A DNA stretch of 25,547 nucleotides from SG-bin9 sp049323835 (GCA_049323835.1 JBMOOJ010000034.1:1-25547), one strand, 5' to 3'. Shown: positions 8,093 through 17,297, numbered from the stretch's first letter. Made by a program: numbers and translations. The notes: generated by a model not told the origin, from the letters alone.

Positions 8093-10687
8093 GTGCTGAA
8101 GAGCCTTGTTGTTTCACTTGTGAATGTTTGCACACGCTTTGCCTCATTAACTGTGGCGATTGCAGCCATTTTGACCGTCGCGGCTGGCTATTATTCAGCC
8201 CGGAACTTCGCAATCACGACTGATATCGGGAAACTGATCTCACCCAACCTGGAGTGGCGTCAGCGGGAGATCGACTACGAAAAGTGGTTTCCGGACCGAA
8301 ACAAGCTGATTTTGGCAGTGGTTGAGGCGCCGACTCCGGAACTGGCGGGTATCGCCAGCGCGGCCCTTGAACAAAAACTTTCGGGCCGGAATAAGGAATT
8401 TGAAGCGGTCAAGCGCGCCGGTGGCGGCGATTTTTTTGAGCAGAACGGCCTTTTATTCCTGCCAACTCAAGAGGTTGAGCAGACGGCCCGGCAGCTGGCC
8501 GAGGCTGCGCCGATGGTCGAAGTTTTGGCCGGGGATCCGAACTGGCGCGGCCTCACCGGCGCGGTTGAGTTTGGCCTTCAAGGCGCGACACGGGGCCGCT
8601 ATCCGCTCGACAACGTAGCCAAGCCGTTTAACGCGGCCTCGGAGACCATCGAAAAGACTTTGGCCGGGCAGCCGGCGACTTTCTCGTGGCGGGAACTCAC
8701 GAGCGACAAGCCGCTGACGGCGGCTGACAGGCGGGTATTCCTCCAGATCACGCCGGTTCTGGACTACAACGCGCTGGAACCGGGTGGCGCCGCAACTGAA
8801 TCCATCCGCCAGGCCGTCAAGGACCTCGATCTCGCCGGCAAGTATCAGGCGAGAGTTCGGCTAACCGGCCCGGTGCCGATCGCCAACGAGGAGTTTGCCA
8901 CGCTTCAGGAAGGCGCGCTGGTCAATCACACGGTGACCGTGCTGGTGGTCCTGTTGATCCTGTGGATGGCCCTGAAGTCGCCGAAGATCATTGTCGCCGT
9001 GTTCCTGACGCTGATTGTCGGCCTCGCGCTGACGACGGCCGTTGGCCTGCTGATGGTTGGTGCTTTCAACCTGATCTCGATTGCGTTCTTCGTGCTGTTC
9101 GTCGGTCTCGGTGTCGACTTCGGCATTCAATACAGCGTGCGCTACCGTTCCGAACGTCACAAGTTCGGTGACCTTCGCACCGCGATTTCCAAGGCAGCTG
9201 AGTATTCGGCCATTCCGCTGTCGCTCGCGGCGGTCGCGACCGCGGCCGGCTTCCTCTCGTTTCTGCCGACGGCGTACCGCGGTGTCTCCGAACTCGGCCA
9301 GATCGCCGGCGCGGGCATGATCATCGCCTTCATCGCGGCGATCACCGTGCTGCCGGCGCTGCTGAAGCTGTTCAACCCGGCCGGCGAAGCGGAGCCACTC
9401 GGCTACAAGTTCCTCGCGCCAGTCGATCGATTTCTCGAAGATCACCGCGTCGCGATCATCGCCTCCACGCTGGCGATCGCTGTCGCCGGCTTGCCGCTGC
9501 TCTATTACCTGCGCTTCGACTTCAATCCGATCAATCTGCGCAGCCCGAAGGTGGAATCGATCTCGACCTATCTCGATCTGCGCAGCGATCCGAACACCTC
9601 GACCAACGCGATCGAGGTGATCACGGCCAATCAGGCCGAAGCGAAACAGGTGATGGAGAAGCTGGCGAAGCTGCCCGAGGTATCGCGGGTGATGTCGCTC
9701 GATTCGTTCGTGCCGGAAGACCAGCAGCCGAAGCTGCGGGCGATCCGCACTGCGGCGCGCGAACTCGTGCCAGCGCTGAAAACGGATCCGGACGACAAGC
9801 CGCCGACCGACGCCGAGAATCTCGAAGCGGTCCGCCTGACCGTGATCAACCTGCGCAAGGTCGCGGGAAGTGCCACGACGCCCGGCGCCGCCGCCTCGCG
9901 CCGCCTCGCAAACGCGCTCGACGGCGTACTAAAGGCCGAGAAGCCGCTGCGCGACAAGGCTGAGGCGGCGTTCGTGCTGCCGCTTCGCGCGATGCTGGGC
10001 CAACTCGGCGCGCTGCTTCAGGCAAGGCCCGTCACCGACAAGACGTTGCCGCAGGACTTGCAGCGCGACTGGCGTACGCCGGACGGGCGCGTGCGCGTCG
10101 AGGCGCAGCCGAGCGGCGATCCGAACGACAACGAGACGCTGCGCAAGTTTGCGGCCGCGGTCAAGGCGGCTGCGCCAGCGGCGATCGGCGGGCCGGTGTC
10201 GATTCTTGAATCGGGCGACACCATCGTGAAGGCGTTCATCCAGGCGGGCGCCTGGGCGCTGCTGTCGATCTCGATCCTGCTGTGGATCGTGCTGCGGCGG
10301 ATCGGCGACGTGCTGCTGACGCTGTTGCCGCTCGTGCTCGCGGGTGTCGTGACGCTGGAAATCTGCGTCCTCATCGGCCTGCCGATGAACTTCGCCAACA
10401 TCATCGCTCTGCCGCTGCTGCTCGGCATCGGCGTCGCATTCAAGATCTACTACGTGACTGCGTGGCGCGCGGGGCAGACCGATTTATTGCAGTCGAGTCT
10501 GACGCGCGCGATCTTCTGGAGTGCGCTGACGACCGCGACCGCGTTCGGCAGCCTCTGGCTGTCGAGCCATCCCGGTACGTCGAGTATGGGCAAGCTGCTC
10601 GCACTGTCACTGGTGACGACGCTCGCTGCCGCCGTGCTGTTCCAGCCGGCGCTGATGGGCAAGCCGCGCGAGATCGAGGAGGAGTAG
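8093..10687 (+). CDS. hpnN: HpnN, RND-family hopanoid transporter
   Basis: An 864-residue inner-membrane protein of the MMPL/RND superfamily. It has a first TM helix near residues 12-35, a periplasmic loop to about 280, a TM cluster at about 281-430 that includes GLGVDFGIQYSVRY (D342), a TM at 452-473, a second periplasmic domain, and C-terminal TM helices at about 714-860. HpnN is known to be needed for hopanoid delivery to the outer membrane. The start is GTG at 8093 after GAAAGAATAAAA. The equivalent of D342 in the C-terminal half is A782 (GIGVAFKIYYV). It is divergent from dxs and followed by a strong hairpin. Confidence 0.95.
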   Translation: MLKSLVVSLVNVCTRFASLTVAIAAILTVAAGYYSARNFAITTDIGKLISPNLEWRQREIDYEKWFPDRNKLILAVVEAPTPELAGIASAALEQKLSGRNKEFEAVKRAGGGDFFEQNGLLFLPTQEVEQTARQLAEAAPMVEVLAGDPNWRGLTGAVEFGLQGATRGRYPLDNVAKPFNAASETIEKTLAGQPATFSWRELTSDKPLTAADRRVFLQITPVLDYNALEPGGAATESIRQAVKDLDLAGKYQARVRLTGPVPIANEEFATLQEGALVNHTVTVLVVLLILWMALKSPKIIVAVFLTLIVGLALTTAVGLLMVGAFNLISIAFFVLFVGLGVDFGIQYSVRYRSERHKFGDLRTAISKAAEYSAIPLSLAAVATAAGFLSFLPTAYRGVSELGQIAGAGMIIAFIAAITVLPALLKLFNPAGEAEPLGYKFLAPVDRFLEDHRVAIIASTLAIAVAGLPLLYYLRFDFNPINLRSPKVESISTYLDLRSDPNTSTNAIEVITANQAEAKQVMEKLAKLPEVSRVMSLDSFVPEDQQPKLRAIRTAARELVPALKTDPDDKPPTDAENLEAVRLTVINLRKVAGSATTPGAAASRRLANALDGVLKAEKPLRDKAEAAFVLPLRAMLGQLGALLQARPVTDKTLPQDLQRDWRTPDGRVRVEAQPSGDPNDNETLRKFAAAVKAAAPAAIGGPVSILESGDTIVKAFIQAGAWALLSISILLWIVLRRIGDVLLTLLPLVLAGVVTLEICVLIGLPMNFANIIALPLLLGIGVAFKIYYVTAWRAGQTDLLQSSLTRAIFWSALTTATAFGSLWLSSHPGTSSMGKLLALSLVTTLAAAVLFQPALMGKPREIEEE

Positions 10688-10723
10688 CCGAGCGATCCCG
10701 CGCACGGCTTTCGATCTCGCAGA

Positions 10724-10764
10724 AAACAGAAAGAGCCGCGGCAGGGCCGCGGCTCCTTCTGTTT
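10724..10764. terminator. Bidirectional terminator between hpnN and the DUF2147 gene
   Basis: A near-perfect 19-bp inverted repeat (AAACAGAAAGAGCCGCGGC and its complement, one mismatch) encloses a 3-nt loop. It sits between convergent genes ending at 10687 and 10786. The GC-rich core flanked by AAAC/GTTT suits termination in both directions, although the T-run is short. Confidence 0.85.
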
Positions 10765-10785
10765 CAGGCGTCGGCGTGATTCGGT

Positions 10786-11421
10786 CTACTTTGCCTTGCC
10801 GCCCGGAGGAGCGGGGGGCAACGTTTGCGCGATTTCGGGAATGGCGCAGATGTCAGCCAGGGGATCGGCGGGGGTTGTCCCGGTTTTGGACGCCGCGGTG
10901 GTGCCGGCTTTGGCGGCTGGCGCTGATGTCTTCGCCGTGGTGGGGGCCGGCGCCATTTTTTGCCCGGCACCGGGCGGTGTGCCCGCCTTCGGTGCGCCGG
11001 GTGGCAATGCCGGATCGACGACGCGCGTCCATGTCTGTCCGCCGCAGAGGAACCCGAGGACGCAGCCCTTGATCTCCAGCTTGTCGGCCGACAGCAGCTT
11101 TATGCTTGAATCATACGACTTGCCGTCCTGCGCATTGTAGACGGTCCCGTGCCATTCCTCGGTGCCGCTTTTCCTCTTCATATTAAGAAGCGTAGGCATC
11201 CCGAGCGTCGGGCGGCCTCGCTTGCTGACGTCGGGATTTTGCCGATCGATGCCGCCAGCCCGTTTTTCCCAGGCGATCACGCCCCACTTGCTGCTGCCGC
11301 AATCGACAATCCGTACCTGTGCGACCCCGTCTTCCACGAGCCAATCGCCATTCACGTCCGCTGCATGGGCCGCGGCCGTTGCCGCCGTTAAAATCAATCC
11401 GGTATAGAGAAGTGTCCGCAT
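10786..11421 (-). CDS. Exported DUF2147-type protein with a low-complexity tail
   Basis: With the ATG at 11421 this is 211 residues. A 20-residue signal peptide (MRTLLYTGLILTAATAAAHA) is followed by a DUF2147-like domain: GDWLVEDGVAQVRIVDCG, the WGVIAW segment, an RQNPD segment and a C-terminal GQTWTRV. An Ala/Pro/Thr/Lys/Gly-rich tail of about 75 residues ends in a short PLADICAIPEIAQ segment. An ATG at 11445 would add 8 residues. I prefer 11421 because AAGAGG lies 4 nt upstream. A possible promoter (TTGACC at 11478-11473, AATAAT at 11453-11448, spacer 19) would also start transcription at about 11441, inside the longer version. The function of DUF2147 proteins is not established. Position between hpnN and hpnO suggests, without proving, a periplasmic role tied to hopanoids. 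Confidence 0.85.
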   Translation of the reverse strand: MRTLLYTGLILTAATAAAHAADVNGDWLVEDGVAQVRIVDCGSSKWGVIAWEKRAGGIDRQNPDVSKRGRPTLGMPTLLNMKRKSGTEEWHGTVYNAQDGKSYDSSIKLLSADKLEIKGCVLGFLCGGQTWTRVVDPALPPGAPKAGTPPGAGQKMAPAPTTAKTSAPAAKAGTTAASKTGTTPADPLADICAIPEIAQTLPPAPPGGKAK

Positions 11422-11447
11422 AAAACCTCTTAGGCACCGCAACATTT

Positions 11448-11478
11448 ATTATTGCCTGCTGTGAGTCTGGCAGGTCAA
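11448..11478 (-). promoter_or_regulatory. Candidate sigma-70 promoter for the DUF2147 gene
   Basis: On the minus strand, TTGACC (5 of 6 with the -35 consensus) and AATAAT (5 of 6 with the -10 consensus) are separated by 19 nt, slightly long. Transcription would begin near 11441, upstream of the AAGAGG ribosome site of the ATG at 11421. Confidence 0.3.
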
Positions 11479-11537
11479 AACGCCGCAATGGTGGTTTTGG
11501 GTTGACTGCACACCAATGAAGCGAAGTATGTAAGCCG

Positions 11538-12929
11538 ATGGTATATCCGAATCTTGACGTTTCCGAGATGTTTGTCGACAGGCAATCCCAGCGCAGTGTC
11601 ATGCATGCGCGGCACCTGAACGAGCAACTCGTCCGTGTTCTCAAAACAATCGGCTACGATGTAGGGTTCCAGAGCGGCAAGGGGCAATACCTCTATGATC
11701 GCGACGGGGCGCGTTATCTCGATCTTTTGAGCGGGTTCGGGGTGTTTGCCATCGGCCGCAACCATCCAACCCTGCGCAATGCGCTGAAAAGCGTCCTCGA
11801 CAGCGATCTGCCGAATCTCGTGCAGATGGACGTCTCGACGCTCGCGGGTGTGCTGGCGGAGCGGCTGCTCGGCCACATGCCGTATCTCGATAAAGCCTTT
11901 TTCTGCAATTCCGGCGCAGAAGCCGTCGAGGCGTCGATCAAGTTTGCCCGCAACGCCACGGGCCGGCAGGGTATCGTCCATTGTGCCAAATCCTACCACG
12001 GCCTCACCTACGGCGCGCTGTCGCTGACCGATGATTCGAATTTCCGTGGCGGCTTCGAACCGCTGCTGCCGGGTTGCACGGTGGTGCCGTTCAACGATCT
12101 CGCGGCGCTCGAGCAGGCGCTCGCGTCACGCCAGATCGCGGCTTTCATTGTCGAACCGATTCAGGGCAAGGGCGTCAACATTCCCGGCGACGACTACCTG
12201 CCGGGCGCGGCCGCGCTCTGCAAGAAGTACGGCACGCTGTTCGTGGCTGATGAAGTACAGACCGGCCTTGGCCGCACCGGACGCTTTCTCGCGGTCGAAC
12301 ACTGGAATGTCGAGCCCGATATGGTGCTGCTGGCGAAGGCCCTGTCGGGCGGCCACGTGCCGGTCGGCGCGGTGCTGACGCGCAAGGCCATTTTCGACAA
12401 GATTTTCGATCGTATGGATCGTGCCGTCGTGCACGGCTCGACGTTCTCCAAGAACGATCTTGCGATGGCGGCCGGCATCGCCACGCTCGAAGTGTTCAAG
12501 TCCGAGCGTCTGGTCGAGAACGCGGCGAAGCGCGGCGCCCAGATTCGCCTTGCGCTCAACAACCTGCTGCCGAAGTACGAGCTTCTGAAAGAGGTGCGCG
12601 GCAAGGGCCTGATGATCGGCGTCGAGTTCGGTCCGCCGAAGTCCCTCGGCCTCAAGGCCTCCTGGAATTTGCTGGAGAGCGCGAGCAAGGGCCTGTTCTG
12701 CCAGCTCATCACCATTCCGCTGTTCAAGGATCACAAGATCCTGACGCAAGTGGCCGGTCACGGCAGCCATACCATCAAGCTGCTGCCGCCGCTCATGATC
12801 GATGACGCGGACTGCAACTGGATCGAGAAATCGTTCGACGACGTGATCGCCGCGTCACATCGCGTACCCGGCGCCGTGTGGTCGCTCGGCAAGACGCTGA
12901 TGGACAACGCGGTGCGCAAGTCGGCGTAG
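11538..12929 (+). CDS. hpnO: HpnO, hopanoid aminotransferase
   Basis: A 463-residue class-III PLP-dependent aminotransferase of the ornithine/acetylornithine type. The PLP-contacting Asp is in LFVADEVQTGLGRTG, and the Schiff-base lysine is K267 in LLAKALSGGHVPVGA. HpnO is known to be required for aminobacteriohopanetriol formation, transaminating the ribosylhopane-derived aldehyde. Assignment as HpnO rather than another class-III transaminase relies on the surrounding hopanoid genes and the long N-terminus (VSEMFVDRQSQRSVMHARHL). No good Shine-Dalgarno precedes the ATG at 11538; in-frame ATGs at 11568 and 11601 look no better. It is transcribed alone, away from the DUF2147 gene. Confidence 0.9.
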   Translation: MVYPNLDVSEMFVDRQSQRSVMHARHLNEQLVRVLKTIGYDVGFQSGKGQYLYDRDGARYLDLLSGFGVFAIGRNHPTLRNALKSVLDSDLPNLVQMDVSTLAGVLAERLLGHMPYLDKAFFCNSGAEAVEASIKFARNATGRQGIVHCAKSYHGLTYGALSLTDDSNFRGGFEPLLPGCTVVPFNDLAALEQALASRQIAAFIVEPIQGKGVNIPGDDYLPGAAALCKKYGTLFVADEVQTGLGRTGRFLAVEHWNVEPDMVLLAKALSGGHVPVGAVLTRKAIFDKIFDRMDRAVVHGSTFSKNDLAMAAGIATLEVFKSERLVENAAKRGAQIRLALNNLLPKYELLKEVRGKGLMIGVEFGPPKSLGLKASWNLLESASKGLFCQLITIPLFKDHKILTQVAGHGSHTIKLLPPLMIDDADCNWIEKSFDDVIAASHRVPGAVWSLGKTLMDNAVRKSA

Positions 12930-12932
12930 GAC

Positions 12933-13028
12933 GTCGTCCCCGGGCGAGTGAAAACGAGACCCGGGATCCATACGCTGTGAGCGATCGATAAGGCGCGGAG
13001 TATGGGTCCCTGCTTTCGCAGGGACGAC
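12933..13028 (-). repeat. Dispersed palindromic repeat, copy A (96 bp, minus orientation)
   Basis: The element has GTCGTCCC and GGGACGAC ends. Read on the minus strand it begins GTCGTCCCTGCGAAAGCAGG, continues to GACCCATA, and later has CGTATGG then TCCCGGGTCTCG. The same ordered blocks occur in the copy at 18108-18238 on the opposite strand. It begins 3 nt after the hpnO stop. Such elements are scattered in intergenic regions of Bradyrhizobium-type genomes (from memory). The first block forms a small hairpin (CCCTGC GAAA GCAGGG). Confidence 0.85.
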
Positions 13029-13052
13029 CGAGACAAAAAGACGGCAACAATT

Positions 13053-13081
13053 GAAAACGGCCGCATGACGCGGCCGCTTTC
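13053..13081. terminator. Bidirectional terminator between hpnO and the Cys-rich gene
   Basis: A 7-bp GC stem (CGGCCGC / GCGGCCG, 5-nt loop) is extended after one mismatch by GAAA/TTTC. It is followed on the plus strand by CTTTCTTTATTTT and on the minus strand by TTTTCAATTGTTG, so it can serve both the hpnO transcript and the convergent small gene. Confidence 0.8.
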
Positions 13082-13107
13082 TTTATTTTCCGGCTCGTCG
13101 AACGAAA

Positions 13108-13335
13108 TTACTGGCCGTGGCTCTTGAGCATGGCGTCGCAGGCCTTCGATATTTTCGGCCGGTTCTGCTGGAGACACGCCAGAATGACGAAGTCGCCTTC
13201 CTGCATCACCGAGCGGCAATAGCGCGAGACGTCGCTGCCGCACGCCTTCTGCTGTTCGGGCGTACCGCGGTTCTGCGCAAAGGCGCTGGTCGAGGCGACG
13301 GTGACCAGGGAGAGCAATGCAAATGTCTTCAGCAT
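13108..13335 (-). CDS. Small exported four-cysteine protein
   Basis: This 75-residue protein has a clear signal peptide (residues 1-20, ending STSAFA before Q21), leaving a mature chain of about 55 residues with C32, C40, C54 and C66. The pattern C-x7-C, then ACLQQN..K.S.AC resembles the cysteine-rich repeat of the Golgi GLG1 type that occurs in many short rhizobial exported proteins. Two disulfides in the periplasm are likely. The start is supported by GAAGGA 6 nt upstream of the ATG at 13335. A TATAGA box lies about 50 nt upstream without a good -35. Function unknown. It does not overlap a better reading frame. Confidence 0.85.
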   Translation of the reverse strand: MLKTFALLSLVTVASTSAFAQNRGTPEQQKACGSDVSRYCRSVMQEGDFVILACLQQNRPKISKACDAMLKSHGQ

Positions 13336-13579
13336 GATTTTCCTTCGATCTGAGCCCGTGAGAACACCCCGTGCAGAATCTATAGGCGATTTTGCCGGGC
13401 GATAAAATCGGGATCGGCCGCTGAAGGCCTTGGGACGATCAGTTCGGCTCGAAGTGTTGCAACAAGAGTGCAGTCAGCCGGACCGAGGGCCGACCGCATG
13501 CCGAAATGTGGCGCTGAAATGCGGCCTTTGTCGTGACGCCCGGTCTCGCTGCGACGCACGCGCGACGTTGCGTCACACA

Positions 13580-15124
13580 TTACCGCTTCTTGTGATTGGC
13601 CCAATAGCGGTCGCGCAGGTGGCGCTTCACGAGTTTTCCGGTCGGCGTGCGCGGCAGTTCCGCCTCGAAGTCGATGCTCTTCGGGCATTTGATCGGTGAC
13701 AGCGCCTTGCGGCAGTAGACGATCAGTTCCGCGGCGAGTTCCGGGCCCGCATCCTTCATGTCGTGCGGCTGCACGACCGCCTTCACCTCTTCGCCCATTT
13801 CCTCATTGGGAACGCCGAAGACGGCGACGTCCGCCACCTTCGGATGACCGATCAGCACATCCTCGGTCTCCTGCGGATAGATGTTCACGCCGCCGGAGAT
13901 GATCATGTAGGCCTTGCGGTCGGTGAGGTAGAGGAATCCTTCGCTGTCCAGATAGCCGACATCGCCGAGCGTCGACCAGCCGCGCGCGTTGTAGGCGCGC
14001 TTCGTCTTGTCGGGATCGTTGTGGTAGCTGAACGTCGGCGCGTCGGCGAAGTAGACGGTGCCGATCTCGCCCGTCGGCAGTTCCTTGTCATCCTCATCGA
14101 GAATCTTGATCGAGCCCACGACCGCGCGGCCAACCGTGCCACGGTGGCTCAACCATTGATGCGAGTCCGACACGGTGACGCCGTTGCCTTCGGAGCCCGC
14201 GTAGTACTCAATCAGGATCGGACCCCACCACTCGATCATCCTGGCCTTCACATCGACCGGGCAGGGAGCAGCGGCGTGGATCGCGCCCTTGATGGTCGAG
14301 ACGTTGTACTTCGCACGCACATCGTCCGGCAGCTTCAGCATGCGCACGAACATGGTCGGCACGAGCTGTGTCTGCGTCACCTTGTGCGTTTCGACGAGCT
14401 TGAGGAATTCCTCCGCGTCGAACGACTCCATGATGACAGAGGTGCCGCCGAGCGTGCCGACCATCATGTTGAAGCGCAGCGGAGCCGCATGATAGAGCGG
14501 CGCTGGCGAGAGATAGATGCTCTCGCTGGTCATGCCGCACATCTTCTGGCAGAGCAGTTGCAGGAACGGATTCGGTACGTCGATCGCCTTGTTTTCCGAC
14601 TCGCGCTTGATGCCCTTCGGCCGGCCGGTGGTGCCAGATGAATAGAGCATGTCGTAGCCGGCGATCTCGTCAGCGATCGGCGTTGTCGGTTGCGATGCGA
14701 CCGCCTGATCCCAGGACTTGAAGTTCGCGATCTTTTCGCTGCCGGTGACGTAGTAGGCCGGCTTGCTATCAGCCTTTGCTGCGAGCGTCCCTAGTGCTTC
14801 CGCGGTCTTCGGCGTGCCGATGACGAGCTGCGCGCCGCAGTCGGCGACGATGTAGGCGATCTCATCGGTCGTGAGGTAGCGGCTGATCGCCGTGTAGTAG
14901 AGGCCGGCGCGCTGCGCGGCCCAGCACACGACCATGAAGTCGATACAGTTTTCCATCAGAAGCGCGATGTGATCGCCCTGCTTCAAGCCGAGCGAGCGGA
15001 ACAGCTGCGCGGCCTGGTTCGATCGCTCGTCGAGTTCGCGATAGGTCACCTTGTCGCCCGAACGCGCCATCACATAGGCGATCTTGTTCGGCGTTGATTT
15101 CGCGTGGTGGGCCGGATGCGACAC
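13580..15124 (-). CDS. Fatty-acid/aryl-CoA ligase (AMP-forming)
   Basis: The 514-residue acyl-adenylate-forming enzyme has the AMP-binding P-loop YSSGTTGRPKG at residues 161-171, the GSEG segment, the hinge and A8 region YLTDRKAYMIISGGVNIYP, and the C-terminal catalytic lysine K497 in PRTPTGKLVKR. It would activate a carboxylic acid to its CoA thioester with ATP. Chain length or ring preference cannot be told. The start is GTG at 15124 with GGGAG about 10 nt upstream. It follows the thiolase gene on the same strand after a 178-nt gap full of hairpins, so it may share the thiolase promoter at a reduced level. Confidence 0.9.
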   Translation of the reverse strand: MSHPAHHAKSTPNKIAYVMARSGDKVTYRELDERSNQAAQLFRSLGLKQGDHIALLMENCIDFMVVCWAAQRAGLYYTAISRYLTTDEIAYIVADCGAQLVIGTPKTAEALGTLAAKADSKPAYYVTGSEKIANFKSWDQAVASQPTTPIADEIAGYDMLYSSGTTGRPKGIKRESENKAIDVPNPFLQLLCQKMCGMTSESIYLSPAPLYHAAPLRFNMMVGTLGGTSVIMESFDAEEFLKLVETHKVTQTQLVPTMFVRMLKLPDDVRAKYNVSTIKGAIHAAAPCPVDVKARMIEWWGPILIEYYAGSEGNGVTVSDSHQWLSHRGTVGRAVVGSIKILDEDDKELPTGEIGTVYFADAPTFSYHNDPDKTKRAYNARGWSTLGDVGYLDSEGFLYLTDRKAYMIISGGVNIYPQETEDVLIGHPKVADVAVFGVPNEEMGEEVKAVVQPHDMKDAGPELAAELIVYCRKALSPIKCPKSIDFEAELPRTPTGKLVKRHLRDRYWANHKKR

Positions 15125-15152
15125 GGACTCGTTTCTCCCGATTTTGTTTTTT

Positions 15153-15287
15153 ACCTCTCCCCGTTTACGGGGAGAGGTCGGCGAGCATCGTCAGATGCGA
15201 GACGGGTGAGGGGCCGGCGTTACTCAGCCCCTCACCCGGTTCGAATTCGCTTCGCTCATTCTCACCACCCTCTCCCCGCAAGCGGGG
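15153..15287. repeat. Composite palindromic repeat with CCTCTCCCCG-type hairpins
   Basis: Three hairpins stand in series: ACCTCTCCCCGT-TT-ACGGGGAGAGGT at 15153-15178 (12-bp perfect stem), GGGTGAGGGGC / GCCCCTCACCC at 15204-15237 (11-bp stem, 12-nt loop), and CCCCGC-AA-GCGGGG at 15274-15287. The order resembles the intergenic palindromic elements common in Bradyrhizobium-related genomes. It fills most of the gap between the thiolase gene and the ligase gene and ends 15 nt from the thiolase stop. It could act as a transcript terminator or processing site. Confidence 0.8.
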
Positions 15288-15302
15288 CAAGGGGCAATGA
15301 AC

Positions 15303-16478
<1,176 letters not shown>

Positions 16479-16517
16479 AGGTCTCTCCCGATGTTTGTTG
16501 GGCATTATTGGCTGCGG

Positions 16518-16546
16518 ATTTAAGGGACGGGGATCGCCTTAGTCAA
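16518..16546 (-). promoter_or_regulatory. Candidate sigma-70 promoter of the thiolase unit
   Basis: On the minus strand TTGACT (16546-16541) and TTAAAT (16523-16518) are separated by exactly 17 nt and lie about 40 nt upstream of the thiolase start. The -35 hexamer matches the consensus at 5 of 6 positions and the -10 at 4 of 6. Confidence 0.5.
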
Positions 16547-16549
16547 TCA

Positions 16550-16566
16550 CTCAATTAACTCTTGAG
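16550..16566. promoter_or_regulatory. Inverted repeat, possible TetR operator
   Basis: CTCAA, 7 nt, TTGAG form a 5-bp inverted repeat just upstream of the candidate thiolase -35 box and about 48 nt before the tetR ATG. TetR proteins often bind such sites in the divergent gap beside their own gene. The arms are short, so chance is a real alternative. Confidence 0.25.
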
Positions 16567-16613
16567 CCCGGCGTGTCGATGAGGTTAGTAAGCCCCACCA
16601 CAGAGTGCCCTTC

Positions 16614-17297
16614 ATGCGTGCAAGTGCCAACCAGCGAGCGAATTCCGGGCTGTCGCGGCGGATAGTTCCGGCGCGCAATCCGACCGCGGAGAAGCTTCTG
16701 GTCGCGGCCAGCGAGCTGATGATCGAGCGGAATTCGCTGGAAATTTCACTGAGCGATCTGGCGCAGAAGTCCGGCGTCAACGCGGCGCTGGTGAAATACC
16801 ACTTCGGCAACAAGGAAGGCCTGTTGCTGGCGCTGCTCGCACGCGACGCGGAGGCCGAGGTCGTCAACCTCGAATACCTGTTGGCACAGCCGATCTCGGC
16901 GACAGAAAAACTGAAGCTCCATATCGCTGGCATTATCAATGCCTATTACCGGTTTCCGTATCTCAACCGGCTGATCCATCTGCTGCTGCACGAAAGCGAT
17001 GCGAAGTCGGCGAACGAAGTCTCGCGCTTCTTCATCAAGCCGCTGTTCGACTTTCAGCGCCGCTTGCTGGAGGAGGGGGTTGCATCGGGCGAGTTCCGCA
17101 AGGTTGACCCGGTTCTGTTTTACACGAGCCTGATCGGTTCATGCGACCACCTGTTCCATGGCCGCAACGCCATCTCGCGTGCGACCGGAGCCGGCGAAGT
17201 TACCGACGACGTCCGCCGCCGGTACATCGAACACATGACCGCCATGGTGCTCGGCGGAATGCTCAAGCCGGCACCTGTGAAATCCACCAAGGCGTAA
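16614..17297 (+). CDS. TetR/AcrR-family transcriptional regulator
   Basis: A 227-residue protein from the ATG at 16614; a GTG at 16605 would add three residues and neither start has a strong ribosome site. The N-terminal helix-turn-helix runs over about residues 24-75, with the recognition part SLSDLAQKSGVNAALVKYHF at 45-64. It is followed by an all-helical ligand and dimer domain. TetR proteins of fatty-acid loci are usually repressors released by acyl-CoA. It lies between the thiolase unit and the SDR gene (39-nt gap), so it probably controls both directions, autoregulating its own operon. Ligand unknown. Confidence 0.9.
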   Translation: MRASANQRANSGLSRRIVPARNPTAEKLLVAASELMIERNSLEISLSDLAQKSGVNAALVKYHFGNKEGLLLALLARDAEAEVVNLEYLLAQPISATEKLKLHIAGIINAYYRFPYLNRLIHLLLHESDAKSANEVSRFFIKPLFDFQRRLLEEGVASGEFRKVDPVLFYTSLIGSCDHLFHGRNAISRATGAGEVTDDVRRRYIEHMTAMVLGGMLKPAPVKSTKA

